57,372 bases of DNA. Source: Ignavibacteriota bacterium. Its GTDB lineage: Bacteria > Bacteroidota > Ignavibacteria > UBA10030. The position numbers and the translations under genes are program-made. The number at the start of each line of letters is the position of its first letter. Position 1 is the first letter of the stretch. The notes below the pieces were generated by a model. The model was not told where the DNA came from, did not search any database, and saw only the letters and a program-made list of their open reading frames with translations. Shown here piece by piece: positions 44,764-53,582 of the stretch. The stretch spans positions 1-57,372 of the forward strand of contig PLMK01000072.1 of NCBI GenBank assembly GCA_003142475.1. Direction: 5' to 3'.

Positions 44764-45485
44764 ATAGCACCATTCATCTTTACCAGTTCTTCGATTGGCA
44801 GTTTATTCTCATAGATGGCTTTGCCAACAATCACTCCGGCAAGTTTTGCTTTATTCAATATTCGTACATCTTCAAGTGTCGAAATGCCTCCGGAAGCGAT
44901 AATAGATAATTTCGGGAAAGCTGATTTTAGATTTTCATAAAAATCTATATTCACTCCGCCCAACATACCGTCACGCGAAATGTCTGTGCAGATGAATATC
45001 TTCGCGCCGCGCTTTATCATGTCTAGTACAAACCCCATCGGTGCTCGATGGCTGTCTTCTAACCAGCCGCTGATAGCAACCGAATTATCTTTTACGTCCA
45101 TTCCAATAACGATCTTTTCGGCGCCAAACTGCTTAATCCAATACTCAACTAACTCTGGCGCCTTTGCTGCAACACTGCCGACAATAACCCGCGACACTCC
45201 GATCTCAATCAGTTTCTTTATATCCTCCGTTGTCCGAATACCTCCTCCAACTTCCACTTGCAATCCAGGCACTGCAATGATAGATGCGATGGAATCCCAA
45301 TTTACAACCTTTTTTTCCTTTGCTCCCTGCAAATCCACAACGTGCAGAAACGTGAATCCGGTTTCTGCAAATTGTTTTGCTACTTCTGCCGGCGATGCGG
45401 CGTAGATAGTCTTCTGTTCATAATCGCCTTGACGCAAGCGAACGCATTTACCGTCCATAATATCGATGGCTGGAATTATTAACAT
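44757..45485 (-). CDS. hisA: 1-(5-phosphoribosyl)-5-[(phosphoribosylamino)methylideneamino]imidazole-4-carboxamide isomerase
   Basis: 242 residues, the ProFAR isomerase barrel. The catalytic Asp sits in IPAIDIMDGKCVRLRQGDY and the second in TDISRDGMLGG; phosphate sites are VEVGGGIRT and IASGGIST. It overlaps its neighbours on both sides by a few bases, consistent with tight coupling in the operon. Confidence 0.96.
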   Translation of the reverse strand: MLIIPAIDIMDGKCVRLRQGDYEQKTIYAASPAEVAKQFAETGFTFLHVVDLQGAKEKKVVNWDSIASIIAVPGLQVEVGGGIRTTEDIKKLIEIGVSRVIVGSVAAKAPELVEYWIKQFGAEKIVIGMDVKDNSVAISGWLEDSHRAPMGFVLDMIKRGAKIFICTDISRDGMLGGVNIDFYENLKSAFPKLSIIASGGISTLEDVRILNKAKLAGVIVGKAIYENKLPIEELVKMNGAIC

Positions 45486-46072
45486 AGTTCAATAAAATTT
45501 TTTAGAAGTTGCAACCCTTCTTTACTGGATTTCTCGGGATGGAACTGAACCCCGTAATAATTCTTTTGTTGTATTGCTGATGTGAATTGCACATCATAGT
45601 CCGTTACACCGATAGTCGCAGGTACAATTGGTGCATAATAGGAATGGACGAAATAGAAATTCTCGCCTGATTTAATTCTGGAGAATAATGGATTTTTACT
45701 ATTCTGCTGAATTTGGTTCCATCCCATATGTGGTACTTTTAATTGAGATTGCCCGCTATAGAACCGCTCGTTTGTACCGGAAATAATACCCAGACATTCG
45801 GTTGCGCGTTCTGTCGTATATTCAAATAGCAATTGCATTCCCAGGCAGATACCAAGAAACGGAACAGTAACTTCCTTTAACCAATCAGCAAGCCCGGTAC
45901 GAATAAGAGCATCCATTGCACTACGTGCTTCGCCAACTCCCGGAAAAATAAGTTTATCAGCTTTATTGAGTTCATTACAATTGTTAGAAACAAAATGCTG
46001 CACACTGAGTCGATTGAGCGCATTGCTTACCGATCGAATATTACCAGCACCGTAATTTATAATCCCAATCAC
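45479..46072 (-). CDS. hisH: Imidazole glycerol phosphate synthase glutaminase subunit
   Basis: 197 residues, class I glutamine amidotransferase. The nucleophile Cys is in PFLGICLGMQLLFE, and the His-x-Glu pair in YGVQFHPEKSS. It starts with GTG overlapping the hisB stop (GTGA). It supplies ammonia to HisF, two genes downstream. Confidence 0.95.
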   Translation of the reverse strand: MIGIINYGAGNIRSVSNALNRLSVQHFVSNNCNELNKADKLIFPGVGEARSAMDALIRTGLADWLKEVTVPFLGICLGMQLLFEYTTERATECLGIISGTNERFYSGQSQLKVPHMGWNQIQQNSKNPLFSRIKSGENFYFVHSYYAPIVPATIGVTDYDVQFTSAIQQKNYYGVQFHPEKSSKEGLQLLKNFIELC

Positions 46073-47160
46073 AATACACCTTTTGTTGAAGGAAGTACAT
46101 CGGCATTTTGTTCGTTCTGTGCCACAGCTTGCCGCAAAGCACGCGCTACTGCCTTGAAGATTGCTTCAATCTTGTGATGATCATTTCTGCCAGTAACAGT
46201 AATGTGGAGATTTGCCCGCAAACCATCGGCGAAGGCACGGAAGAAATCTTCCACTAATTCCGTCGGAAACTCGCCGACCCTTTCGCGCTCGAACGACGCA
46301 TTGAAGGAACAGAATGGACGCCCGCCCAAATCCAGCGCAACCTGTGCCAACGACTCGTCCATAGGCAGGAGAAATCCATACCGCTCAATACCGCGCTTAT
46401 CACCAAGTGCTTGCCGGATTGCATCGCCAAGTGCCAATCCTGTATCTTCAACGCTGTGATGTTCATCCACTTGAAGATCGCCCTGCACTTCTATCTTCAT
46501 ATCGATGCTGGAATGTTTCGATAGCAAAGAAAGCATGTGATCGAAGAAACCTATACCAGAATTTACTTCATAACTACCCGTGCCATCCAAACACACTTCC
46601 ACGGAAATCTTTGTCTCTGCTGTATTTCGCTTAAGGGTTGCCGAGCGGTCTGATCGGATAATATAACGACACGCTTCAACAAAGTTTTCAGTTTTAAAAT
46701 CGGCACGTGTTGATTCATCGGATGTCAGGCGAACAGCTTTGCAGCCAATATTGCGAGCAAACTGAACATCCGTCTCACGATCTCCAAACACAAACGAATG
46801 TGAAAGATCAACTTTAGTGGTACGAATAAATTTATCTACCAAACCCGGTTTAGGTTTCCGGCACGCACAGTTTTCATTTGCACCATGCGGGCAAATGAAA
46901 ACAGCGTTGAATTGAATTCCTTCACCATTTAGCAAACGCATCAATTTGTTCTGAACGATTTCGTACTTTTCATTCGGATATGCTGATGATCCAAGATTAT
47001 CTTGATTTGACACAATTACCAAATTATATCCACGGTCCTGTAGAAGACGCAGTCCCTGAATTACGCCGGGAATTAATTCAAGCTTTTCTAAAGAATCCAC
47101 CTGCTCATCAGGCGGTTCCATAATGATAGTGCCGTCGCGATCAAGAAAAATAACTTTCAT
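46069..47160 (-). CDS. hisB: Bifunctional histidinol-phosphatase / imidazoleglycerol-phosphate dehydratase
   Basis: 363 residues with two domains. The N-terminal HAD phosphatase has FLDRDGTI (catalytic Asp pair), a zinc loop with CPH...CACRKPKPGL, and GDRETDVQFA. The C-terminal IGPD has VNSGIGFFDHML, VDEHHSVED and GRNDHHKIEAIF with the manganese His residues. The HisN-HisB fusion is the enterobacterial type. The ATG at 47160 overlaps the hisC stop (ATGA); a TTG two codons earlier is less likely. Confidence 0.95.
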   Translation of the reverse strand: MKVIFLDRDGTIIMEPPDEQVDSLEKLELIPGVIQGLRLLQDRGYNLVIVSNQDNLGSSAYPNEKYEIVQNKLMRLLNGEGIQFNAVFICPHGANENCACRKPKPGLVDKFIRTTKVDLSHSFVFGDRETDVQFARNIGCKAVRLTSDESTRADFKTENFVEACRYIIRSDRSATLKRNTAETKISVEVCLDGTGSYEVNSGIGFFDHMLSLLSKHSSIDMKIEVQGDLQVDEHHSVEDTGLALGDAIRQALGDKRGIERYGFLLPMDESLAQVALDLGGRPFCSFNASFERERVGEFPTELVEDFFRAFADGLRANLHITVTGRNDHHKIEAIFKAVARALRQAVAQNEQNADVLPSTKGVL

Positions 47161-48203
47161 GCGCAATACTCCTTCATTGCTCGAATCAATTGTTCATTCT
47201 CCTGTCGTGTACCAACGGTAATGCGCAAACAATTCTCTAGGAGTGGTTCTGTATTGCGATTACGAACAATAATTTCTTTTGCCGCTAAATATTCATAAAG
47301 CGTAGTTGCATTTTTGCACCGAACGAGGATGAAATTCGCATCAGATGGAAAAACATGTTCAATACACGACATCGCTGACAAGATAGTAGAAAGCCATTTG
47401 CGTTCTTCCACAATCGAATCGATTGTTCGGCTTACTTCTTCTCCATTGCGAAGCGCTTGAAGCGCCGTTCGGCTTGTTAGTACATTAATATTGTATGGCG
47501 CTTTAACCTTCATCATAAAAGAGACAACAATTGGATCAGCAACGCAGTAACCGAGACGAATTCCCGCTAATCCCCATGCTTTTGAAAGCGTACGCAACAC
47601 AACAAGATTAGGATGCTTCAACGATTGTTTTCCCATCGATGTTACTTGAGCAAAATCTATATACGCTTCATCAACAATAACCATGGCACCCAATTGGCAT
47701 AATGCAAGAATATCTTCCGAACGCAACAAATTTGCAGTGGGATTGTTTGGTGAACAACAGAAGATAAGTTTTGTCGATGCATCGATTGCCTTTTTCACTG
47801 CGTCGCAGTCAATTTGAAATTTATTGGTAAGCAAGCAGGAACGAATTTGGACATCTTGAATAGATGCAGCGACACGGTACATTCCATATGTCGGTTCCAA
47901 AAGAATAACCGAATCACGCTTTGGTTCACAAAATACGCGCACGAGCAGATCAATCACTTCATCTGATCCCACGCCAACGAATATATTCTCAACCGAGACA
48001 CTATTCATTTTAGCAAGTACGGCCCGCAGTTCTCGCTGATACGGATCAGGATAACGGTTAAGAGATAAACCGTCAACTGTTAGTGAACTTCCAAAAGAAT
48101 TCTCGTTAGCATCAAGGAGAATACCAGAAAGGAAATCTTGGCGCGCGCTGTGATACGGTTTCAATGTGCGAATATTTGTACGGATAAGTGATTCAATGTT
48201 CAT
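47157..48203 (-). CDS. hisC: Histidinol-phosphate aminotransferase
   Basis: 348 residues, PLP-dependent class II aminotransferase fold. The PLP lysine is in LRTLSKAWGLAGIRLGY, with CSPNNPTA and VDEAYIDF upstream and the Arg of RITVGT at the C-terminus. It opens with NIRTLKPYHSARQD and YPDPYQREL, as in other HisC proteins. It lies 12 bp after hisD and overlaps hisB. Confidence 0.95.
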   Translation of the reverse strand: MNIESLIRTNIRTLKPYHSARQDFLSGILLDANENSFGSSLTVDGLSLNRYPDPYQRELRAVLAKMNSVSVENIFVGVGSDEVIDLLVRVFCEPKRDSVILLEPTYGMYRVAASIQDVQIRSCLLTNKFQIDCDAVKKAIDASTKLIFCCSPNNPTANLLRSEDILALCQLGAMVIVDEAYIDFAQVTSMGKQSLKHPNLVVLRTLSKAWGLAGIRLGYCVADPIVVSFMMKVKAPYNINVLTSRTALQALRNGEEVSRTIDSIVEERKWLSTILSAMSCIEHVFPSDANFILVRCKNATTLYEYLAAKEIIVRNRNTEPLLENCLRITVGTRQENEQLIRAMKEYCA

Positions 48204-48215
48204 GTGATTAACCCG

Positions 48216-49505
48216 TTATTTTGAAAGTCGGGATGTGACGGCACGTGCATGCGCCTGTAAACCCTCAACAGATGCGAACGCAGTCAATGTTGGAGCCAGA
48301 CTTTCAAGACCTGATTTTGTGATTGATTGAAACGTAACATTTTTCAGAAAACTATCAAGCGAGACACCGCTTGCCCAGCGAGTTGTACCACTCGTAGGCA
48401 GCGTATGGTTTGTACCTGACGCATAATCTCCCGCTGTTACGGGAGCAAATGATCCCACAAACACAGATCCTGCATTTATGATCGATGGAATAATTGCTTC
48501 CGCATTTTGCATATTGATAATGAGATGCTCCGGCGCGTAATCGTTAGAAAATCTTACAGCAGACTCAAATGAATCTGCGACAAAAATATAGCTGTGTTCC
48601 AATGAAGACTCGACGATTTTATTCCGTGGAAATTCTGATGCCCTTTGCGGTAAAACTCGCAGCACTTCCTTCGCCAGCAATTCGCTCGTCGTTACCAGCA
48701 CGGCTTGAGAATCAGCATCGTGTTCTGCCTGGGATAGCAAATCATACGCCACAATATCCGGATTCGCTGTTTCATCAGAAAGAATTAAAACTTCAGATGG
48801 TCCAGCAAGCAAATCAATCGCGGCACCTTCAGGATCGGTCGAAACAAACTGTTTCGCAGCGGTCACATAGCGATTACCGGGACCAAATATTTTGTCAACC
48901 TTCGGAATAGTTTCTGTTCCATATGCCATCGCAGCGATTGCCTGCGCACCACCGACTTTATACACCTCATCAATTCCGATCATTGCTGCGGCTGCAAGTA
49001 CGAGCGGATCTACTGAACCATTTATCTTCGGTGGTGAACATAATATGATACGCGAACATCCTGCGATCACCGCCGGAATTCCAAGCATTAATACTGTTGA
49101 CGGCAGCGGCGCTGAACCTGCAGGGACGTACAAACCAACTCGTTCAATAGGGCGGGCCTCACGCCAGCAGACAACACCTTCCATCGTCGTTATACGCTGT
49201 GCTTTATTCAACTGGGATTCGTGGAAGGTGCGAATGTTTTTTATTGCAATATTTAGTGCACCTAAAAATTTTGCTGAGAGTGAGTCTTTTGCCGCTTCAA
49301 GTTCTTCTGCTGATACACGAAGTGCTTGCACTTCTGCGTTATCAAACTTCTTGTTATACTCACGCACCGCATTATCGCCACGCTGTTTTATTGCGAGGCA
49401 CACCTCTTGAACAATTTGTCCGGTATCACTTTTCAGTGCACTTGGACGTCTAAGAAGAGAAATGTGCTCCTCTTTCGTCAGCTTATTTTCATAATAGATC
49501 TTCAT
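48216..49505 (-). CDS. hisD: Histidinol dehydrogenase
   Basis: 429 residues, normal length. Family blocks: ERVGLYVPAGSAPLPSTVLM, GGAQAIAAMAYGTETIPKVDKI and GPGNRYVTAAKQFVS, the zinc and catalytic region AEHDADSQAVLVT (with the His-Asp) and EHLII plus SGTNHTLPTSGTTRW. It performs the last two oxidations to histidine. The start overlaps the hisG stop (ATGA). Confidence 0.96.
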   Translation of the reverse strand: MKIYYENKLTKEEHISLLRRPSALKSDTGQIVQEVCLAIKQRGDNAVREYNKKFDNAEVQALRVSAEELEAAKDSLSAKFLGALNIAIKNIRTFHESQLNKAQRITTMEGVVCWREARPIERVGLYVPAGSAPLPSTVLMLGIPAVIAGCSRIILCSPPKINGSVDPLVLAAAAMIGIDEVYKVGGAQAIAAMAYGTETIPKVDKIFGPGNRYVTAAKQFVSTDPEGAAIDLLAGPSEVLILSDETANPDIVAYDLLSQAEHDADSQAVLVTTSELLAKEVLRVLPQRASEFPRNKIVESSLEHSYIFVADSFESAVRFSNDYAPEHLIINMQNAEAIIPSIINAGSVFVGSFAPVTAGDYASGTNHTLPTSGTTRWASGVSLDSFLKNVTFQSITKSGLESLAPTLTAFASVEGLQAHARAVTSRLSK

Positions 49506-50377
49506 CGGATAATTGTTTCAATGGGCACAACAATAATATCGCTGGCACCTGCTTTTTTAAGTTTTTCCATCACATCCCAAAATACATCTTCTGCCACTAC
49601 AGAGTGAATTGCCACCATGCCTGTTTCTGCAAGCGGCACTACTGTCGGACTTTTCAAACTTGGAATAACACGCTTCAATCTCGCGACAGAATCGGCCGGT
49701 GCATTCATCATGAGGTAACGTTTGCCGCTTGCCTCTTGCGAACCATGCACGCGAATCATTAATCGATCGATAATTGCACGTTTTTTCTTATTACGCATTG
49801 CTGCCAGATTTGCTACTAAAACCGCCTGCGATTCCAGTACGGTACAGAATGTGCGCAAGCCATTCATTTTTGCCGTTGTACCGGTTGAGACTATATCACA
49901 AATGACATCGGCAACATTAAGACTTGGAGCGAGCTCAACCGAACCGCTCAACTTGATAATTTCCGCCCGCAACTTGTTATCTCTTAAAAAAGATTTGAGG
50001 ATTGTTGGATACGTTGTGCCGATACGTCGGCCATCAAGATCTGCTATCTTGCGAATAGTAGACTTCTCCGGCACACTAATCATAAGTTTGCACCCTCCGA
50101 ATCCAAGCGGTGCAAGGAGATGCACGTGTGCATTTCGTTCCTTCAGTACATTTTCTCCGATGATACCAAGATCCGCAACACCATCCCGTACATATTCAGG
50201 AATATCATCATCCCGAATTGCCAAAACATCCAAATCAAAGTTGTTGCAGGGTGAATAGAGACTTTGCTTTTGAAATTCAAAACTTAATCCGCATGCACGG
50301 AGTAACGCTACAGATTCTTCGGTGAGACGGCCGTTGCGTTGAATAGCTATTTTCATTCTTCCATTTGTTGCGAGCAT
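49502..50377 (-). CDS. hisG: ATP phosphoribosyltransferase, long form
   Basis: 291 residues. This is the long HisG with its own C-terminal histidine-binding ACT-like regulatory domain (SPTVVPLAETGMVAIHSVV), so no HisZ is needed. Catalytic features are MKIAIQRNGRLTEES, DLGIIGENVL and the PRPP loop DVICDIVSTGTTAKMNGL. The ATG at 50377 is favoured over the one at 50356 because AGGA lies 6 nt upstream of it and the operator palindrome abuts it exactly, as at the regulator gene. It is the first enzyme gene of the operon and is feedback-inhibited by histidine in this family. Confidence 0.94.
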   Translation of the reverse strand: MLATNGRMKIAIQRNGRLTEESVALLRACGLSFEFQKQSLYSPCNNFDLDVLAIRDDDIPEYVRDGVADLGIIGENVLKERNAHVHLLAPLGFGGCKLMISVPEKSTIRKIADLDGRRIGTTYPTILKSFLRDNKLRAEIIKLSGSVELAPSLNVADVICDIVSTGTTAKMNGLRTFCTVLESQAVLVANLAAMRNKKKRAIIDRLMIRVHGSQEASGKRYLMMNAPADSVARLKRVIPSLKSPTVVPLAETGMVAIHSVVAEDVFWDVMEKLKKAGASDIIVVPIETIIR

Positions 50378-50395
50378 ACTTTATCCTGATAAAGT
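50378..50395. promoter_or_regulatory. Palindromic operator before hisG (YerC/HisR site)
   Basis: Perfect 18-bp inverted repeat ACTTTATCCTGATAAAGT with 8-bp arms, ending directly at the hisG start codon and covering its ribosome-binding site. A near copy abuts the start codon of the TrpR-family gene 327 bp upstream. The match in sequence and in placement points to one regulator, most likely the neighbouring YerC/HisR. Confidence 0.8.
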
Positions 50396-50419
50396 GTATA
50401 GTCCAAAAAAAATGTTTCG

Positions 50420-50704
50420 CTATTTTGTCGTTCGTTTTAACATCATCGAATATCCGCCCTTCCCCTTCTTCAACCATCTGCCGACACGAGCGATCGTTCG
50501 TGTGCTCAATCCCGTTTCAGTTTCGATTTGTGTATAGGGGATACCGTCTGCCAGCATCTGCGCCGCTTTCCATCGTTCTACGAATTCTTTAATTTCGTAT
50601 TCCGTCAGCAGATCACGGAAAAATCGTCGGCATTCACCCAACGAATTTAATTGGAGGATGGCGTTATACAAATCGTCGACTTCTTTTGTGCTTGGTTTTT
50701 TCAT
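50420..50704 (-). CDS. yerC: TrpR-family regulator YerC/HisR
   Basis: 94 residues, all-helical. The sequence LTEYEIKEFVERWKAAQMLADGIPYTQIETETGLSTRTIARVGRWL is the TrpR-like helix-turn-helix of the YerC/YecD family. In Gram-positive bacteria a TrpR-family protein named HisR has been assigned to histidine genes by comparative genomics. Here it lies 43 bp upstream of hisG on the same strand, and identical-type palindromes abut both genes, so it probably represses itself and the his operon, with histidine as the likely effector. The Trp-binding specificity of TrpR itself is not implied. Confidence 0.85.
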   Translation of the reverse strand: MKKPSTKEVDDLYNAILQLNSLGECRRFFRDLLTEYEIKEFVERWKAAQMLADGIPYTQIETETGLSTRTIARVGRWLKKGKGGYSMMLKRTTK

Positions 50705-50722
50705 ACTTTACTCTGATAAAGA
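50705..50722. promoter_or_regulatory. Operator at the yerC/hisR start (autoregulatory site)
   Basis: ACTTTACTCTGATAAAGA matches the hisG operator at 15 of 18 positions and is likewise placed flush against the start codon. It overlaps the -10 box of the yerC promoter, so binding should block transcription of the regulator itself. Confidence 0.75.
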
Positions 50723-50748
50723 TTAAAGAATTTTTTCCAGAGTGTCAA
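50720..50748 (-). promoter_or_regulatory. Sigma-70-type promoter of yerC/hisR
   Basis: On the minus strand: -35 TTGACA (50748-50743), 17-bp spacer, -10 TAATCT (50725-50720). The transcription start should fall inside the operator at 50705-50722. Read-through would also serve the his operon. Confidence 0.7.
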
Positions 50749-51102
50749 GTATTTTTTCTCTTATCAAAGAATAATCCTTTTATCCGCTTTTAAATTGCTT
50801 AAAACGGGGGAATCTTATATTATTTCAGGTACTGATATTGAGCTGACGTATGCTACAGTCAAACAATGTTTCATAAGGCACTGCTTCTTACATTTTGTGA
50901 CATGGTCTATAGATGCAGCGGGAATGTGGAACCATCTTTCCTCGAAAAAGGGTTATAGATAATGACGAGATCACTATTGATGAGACTTGTTCGTTTATGA
51001 AAACTTTCATATTTTGATAAAGGAATAACAATTATCAACATTCAACAGATGGTTATCAATTAAAAGAAACAATAAATTAAACATTAATTGCGAATTACTC
51101 AT
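50749..51102. other. Intergenic region between the divergent yerC and etfB genes
   Basis: About 350 bp without a gene I can support. It should hold the etf promoter, but no convincing -35/-10 pair stands out. A perfect 16-bp palindrome lies at 50996-51011. The last 100 bp before etfB are AT-rich. No tRNA or small RNA gene is evident. Confidence 0.5.
50996..51011. promoter_or_regulatory. Perfect palindrome upstream of etfBA, possible operator
   Basis: TATGAAAACTTTCATA has 7-bp inverted arms and a 2-bp centre, about 90 bp before the etfB start. The compact, short-spacer form suits a dimeric DNA-binding protein better than a terminator. Only one copy was noticed, so the assignment is tentative. 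Confidence 0.35.
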
Positions 51103-51849
51103 ATGAAGCTTGCAGTCTGCATCAATCACGTACCCGACACCGCCGCAAAGATTAATATTGCGTCTGATGGGAAGAATATTGATAAAACTGGTGTCACTTT
51201 CGTTCTCAATCCTTATGACGAATATGCAATTGAGGAATGTCTCCGTCTCAAAGAAAAGAATACCGGCGAAGTAATCGCTATTTCACTTGGCGGCGACTCG
51301 CATAAAGAGACATTACGCAAAGCATTGGCGATGGGCGTTGATAAGGCGGTTCTGCTGAAAGATGAGTCGCCGCGCGATTCTTTCGCCGTCGCTCGCGCGC
51401 TTGCCGATTACCTCAAAGAAATTTCTGCTGACGCTATTTTCTTCGGCAAACAGTCTGTCGATTCAGATGATGCGGCAGTTGGAACAATGGTTGCAGAAAT
51501 GCTAGGACTGCCTTCTGTTTCCGTCGCAGTGAAATTGGAAATCGCTAACGGAACGGCAACTGCCGAACGCGAAATCGAAGGCGGCAAAGAGAAAGTTCAG
51601 ATAACACTTCCCGCAGTGTTTACGGCACAAAAGGGGTTGAATGAGCCGCGGTATCCATCACTCAAAGGGATTATGTCATCCAAGAACAAGCCCATCGAAG
51701 AGAAAGCACCGGCGCCATCTCAGGTGAAAGCAGAAGTGCTCGCAATGCGTAAACCTCCTTCAAAAAATGCTGGAAAAATTATCGGAACCGATGTTAACGC
51801 AGTACCGGAGTTGGTTCGCTTACTCCACGAAGAAGCGAAGGTCATTTAG
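51103..51849 (+). CDS. etfB: Electron transfer flavoprotein subunit beta
   Basis: 248 residues from the ATG at 51103. Family features: KLAVCINHVPDT, FVLNPYDEYAIEECLRLKE, VIAISLGGDSHKETLRKALAMGVDKAVLL and FFGKQSVDSDDAAVGTMVAE, with the C-terminal LNEPRYPSLKGIMSSKNK arm that reaches over the alpha subunit. With EtfA it carries electrons from acyl-CoA and other dehydrogenases to the quinone pool. An upstream in-frame start at 51088 would add five residues and is less likely. Confidence 0.95.
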   Translation: MKLAVCINHVPDTAAKINIASDGKNIDKTGVTFVLNPYDEYAIEECLRLKEKNTGEVIAISLGGDSHKETLRKALAMGVDKAVLLKDESPRDSFAVARALADYLKEISADAIFFGKQSVDSDDAAVGTMVAEMLGLPSVSVAVKLEIANGTATAEREIEGGKEKVQITLPAVFTAQKGLNEPRYPSLKGIMSSKNKPIEEKAPAPSQVKAEVLAMRKPPSKNAGKIIGTDVNAVPELVRLLHEEAKVI

Positions 51850-51942
51850 AAATTCTTGATTTAATGATTGACAATTTGATGATTGATGAAATTATAATTT
51901 CTTAAGATACTTTTTCACTAAGCTTTTAACTTTTAAATTACT

Positions 51943-52917
51943 ATGAAAATACTCGCATTCGCAGAACAAAGAGATAACAAATTAAAGAAATCAGCTTTTG
52001 AGGTTGTGCACACGGCTCGAACAATCGCAGATCAAATAGGCGGAGAAGTAATTGCTTTGGTAATTGGCGATCAAGTGCAGGTTATTGCCGGCGAGCTTGG
52101 CGGATACGGTGCAACGAAGATTCTTGCTGTTCAACAGCCGAAACTTGGGAAATATTCTTCTACAGCATATGCAAAAGTTATTGCGGAAATAGCAAAGAAG
52201 GAACAGGCAGATATTATTCTCCTTCCCGCAACAGCAATGGGTAGAGATTCTGCACCTCGTGTTGCCGTGAAGCTTGATGCCGGCATTGCTTCAGATTGCA
52301 TAGCATTTAAAGTCGACAGCGGTAATATTATTGCAACACGTCCTGTGTACGCCGGCAAAGCGCTGACAGAAATAAAAATCAATTCTGCCGTAAAAGTTTT
52401 TACTCTTCGTCCTAATGTTTTTCCTGCCGGAACAAGCACCAGCATGGCCGCAAAGGTTGAGGTTACAGATATTCCTCTCGCCGAATCAGATTTTGCATCG
52501 CTCGTAATCGAAACAACGCAAGCATCCGGCAAAATAGATGTTGCAGAAGCAGATATTATCGTTTCTGGTGGACGCGGAATGAAGGGTCCAGAAAATTTTA
52601 AAATGATCGAAGACCTTGCCGGCGTTCTTGGTGGAGCAGTCGGAGCTTCGCGTGCCGTTGTTGATGCCGGTTGGCGCCCGCACAATGAGCAGGTTGGACA
52701 AACAGGAAAAACTGTCTCACCTTCACTTTACATTGCCGTAGCAATTTCGGGATCTATTCAACATCTTGCCGGTATGTCATCCTCAAAGTACATCGTTGCA
52801 ATAAACAAAGACAAAGACGCTCCAATTTTTCAGATTGCAGACTACGGTATTGTGGCTGATGCATTTGATATCGTTCCCGCAATAATGCTGGAAACGAAAA
52901 TGCTTCTTGGAAAATAA
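51943..52917 (+). CDS. etfA: Electron transfer flavoprotein subunit alpha
   Basis: 324 residues. The C-terminal FAD-binding domain is clear: VSGGRGMKGPENFKMIEDLA, VGASRAVVDAGWRPHNEQVGQTG and VSPSLYIAVAISGSIQHLAGM with NKDKDAPIFQIADYGIVAD. It forms the FAD-carrying heterodimer with EtfB, 93 bp upstream. No ETF dehydrogenase gene lies in the window. Confidence 0.95.
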   Translation: MKILAFAEQRDNKLKKSAFEVVHTARTIADQIGGEVIALVIGDQVQVIAGELGGYGATKILAVQQPKLGKYSSTAYAKVIAEIAKKEQADIILLPATAMGRDSAPRVAVKLDAGIASDCIAFKVDSGNIIATRPVYAGKALTEIKINSAVKVFTLRPNVFPAGTSTSMAAKVEVTDIPLAESDFASLVIETTQASGKIDVAEADIIVSGGRGMKGPENFKMIEDLAGVLGGAVGASRAVVDAGWRPHNEQVGQTGKTVSPSLYIAVAISGSIQHLAGMSSSKYIVAINKDKDAPIFQIADYGIVADAFDIVPAIMLETKMLLGK

Positions 52918-52918
52918 T

Positions 52919-53509
52919 ATGTCTGCAGAGGACAAAGTTCAAGTCGATATTTTAGGTTTGTCAAGCAGTCAAGCCAGCGGTGGAGCTTACGCGTTGATAT
53001 TAAAAGAAACCAACGGACCGCGCAGGCTGCCTATCATCATCGGTGCGTTTGAAGCACAATCCATTGCATTAGAAATGGAAGGCATCAAACCTCCGCGGCC
53101 ACTGACACACGATCTTATGAAGAATCTCATCGACTTGCTTGGGGGCGAGTTGATAGACGTCATGATTAGCGAGCTGCGCGATGGTACATTTTTTGCCCGC
53201 ATCAATCTTGACACACAAGAAATTGATGCGCGCCCCAGCGATGCGATTGCGATTGCTGTACGGTACGGCGCACCAATTTATGTTGCCGAAAAAGTAATGT
53301 CAGAAGCATCATTTGTGTCTGAAGGTGGGGAAGAAGAAAAAGCAATTCCACCCAATGCAAAACCTGAACAGGAAGAGCCGCCCAATCCTCAACTTTCCCA
53401 GGCCGAACAATTAACAAAACGACTTGAAGATGCCATCGCCAAAGAAGATTATGAAAAAGCAGCACAATTGCGTGACGAACTCAAAAAGCTTCGGGGGCAA
53501 AATTCATAG
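52919..53509 (+). CDS. DUF151 bifunctional nuclease-family protein with UVR motif
   Basis: 196 residues. The DUF151 domain (~1-135) has GGAYALILKETNGPRRLPIIIGAFEAQSIALEMEG, RPLTHDLMKNL and DARPSDAIAIAVRYGAPIYVAE. A Pro/Glu linker leads to a C-terminal UvrB/UvrC motif (LTKRLEDAIAKEDYEKAAQLRDEL). Plant and bacterial relatives have RNase/DNase activity. It lies 1 bp after the etfA stop, with GGAAA before the ATG, so it is co-transcribed with etfBA. A functional link to ETF is not evident. Confidence 0.9.
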   Translation: MSAEDKVQVDILGLSSSQASGGAYALILKETNGPRRLPIIIGAFEAQSIALEMEGIKPPRPLTHDLMKNLIDLLGGELIDVMISELRDGTFFARINLDTQEIDARPSDAIAIAVRYGAPIYVAEKVMSEASFVSEGGEEEKAIPPNAKPEQEEPPNPQLSQAEQLTKRLEDAIAKEDYEKAAQLRDELKKLRGQNS

Positions 53510-53582
53510 CAAAATATTCCACCATTGCACTACAAGTTCAATAAGCATCTTTCTTCATTCTAATATCAAGGAGGGTCACACC

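Noticed and set aside
52131-52685. 184-codon minus-strand frame inside etfA
   Set aside because: Composition (Ala/Ser/Thr/Pro rich) is the usual mirror of a well-conserved coding strand; no family match.
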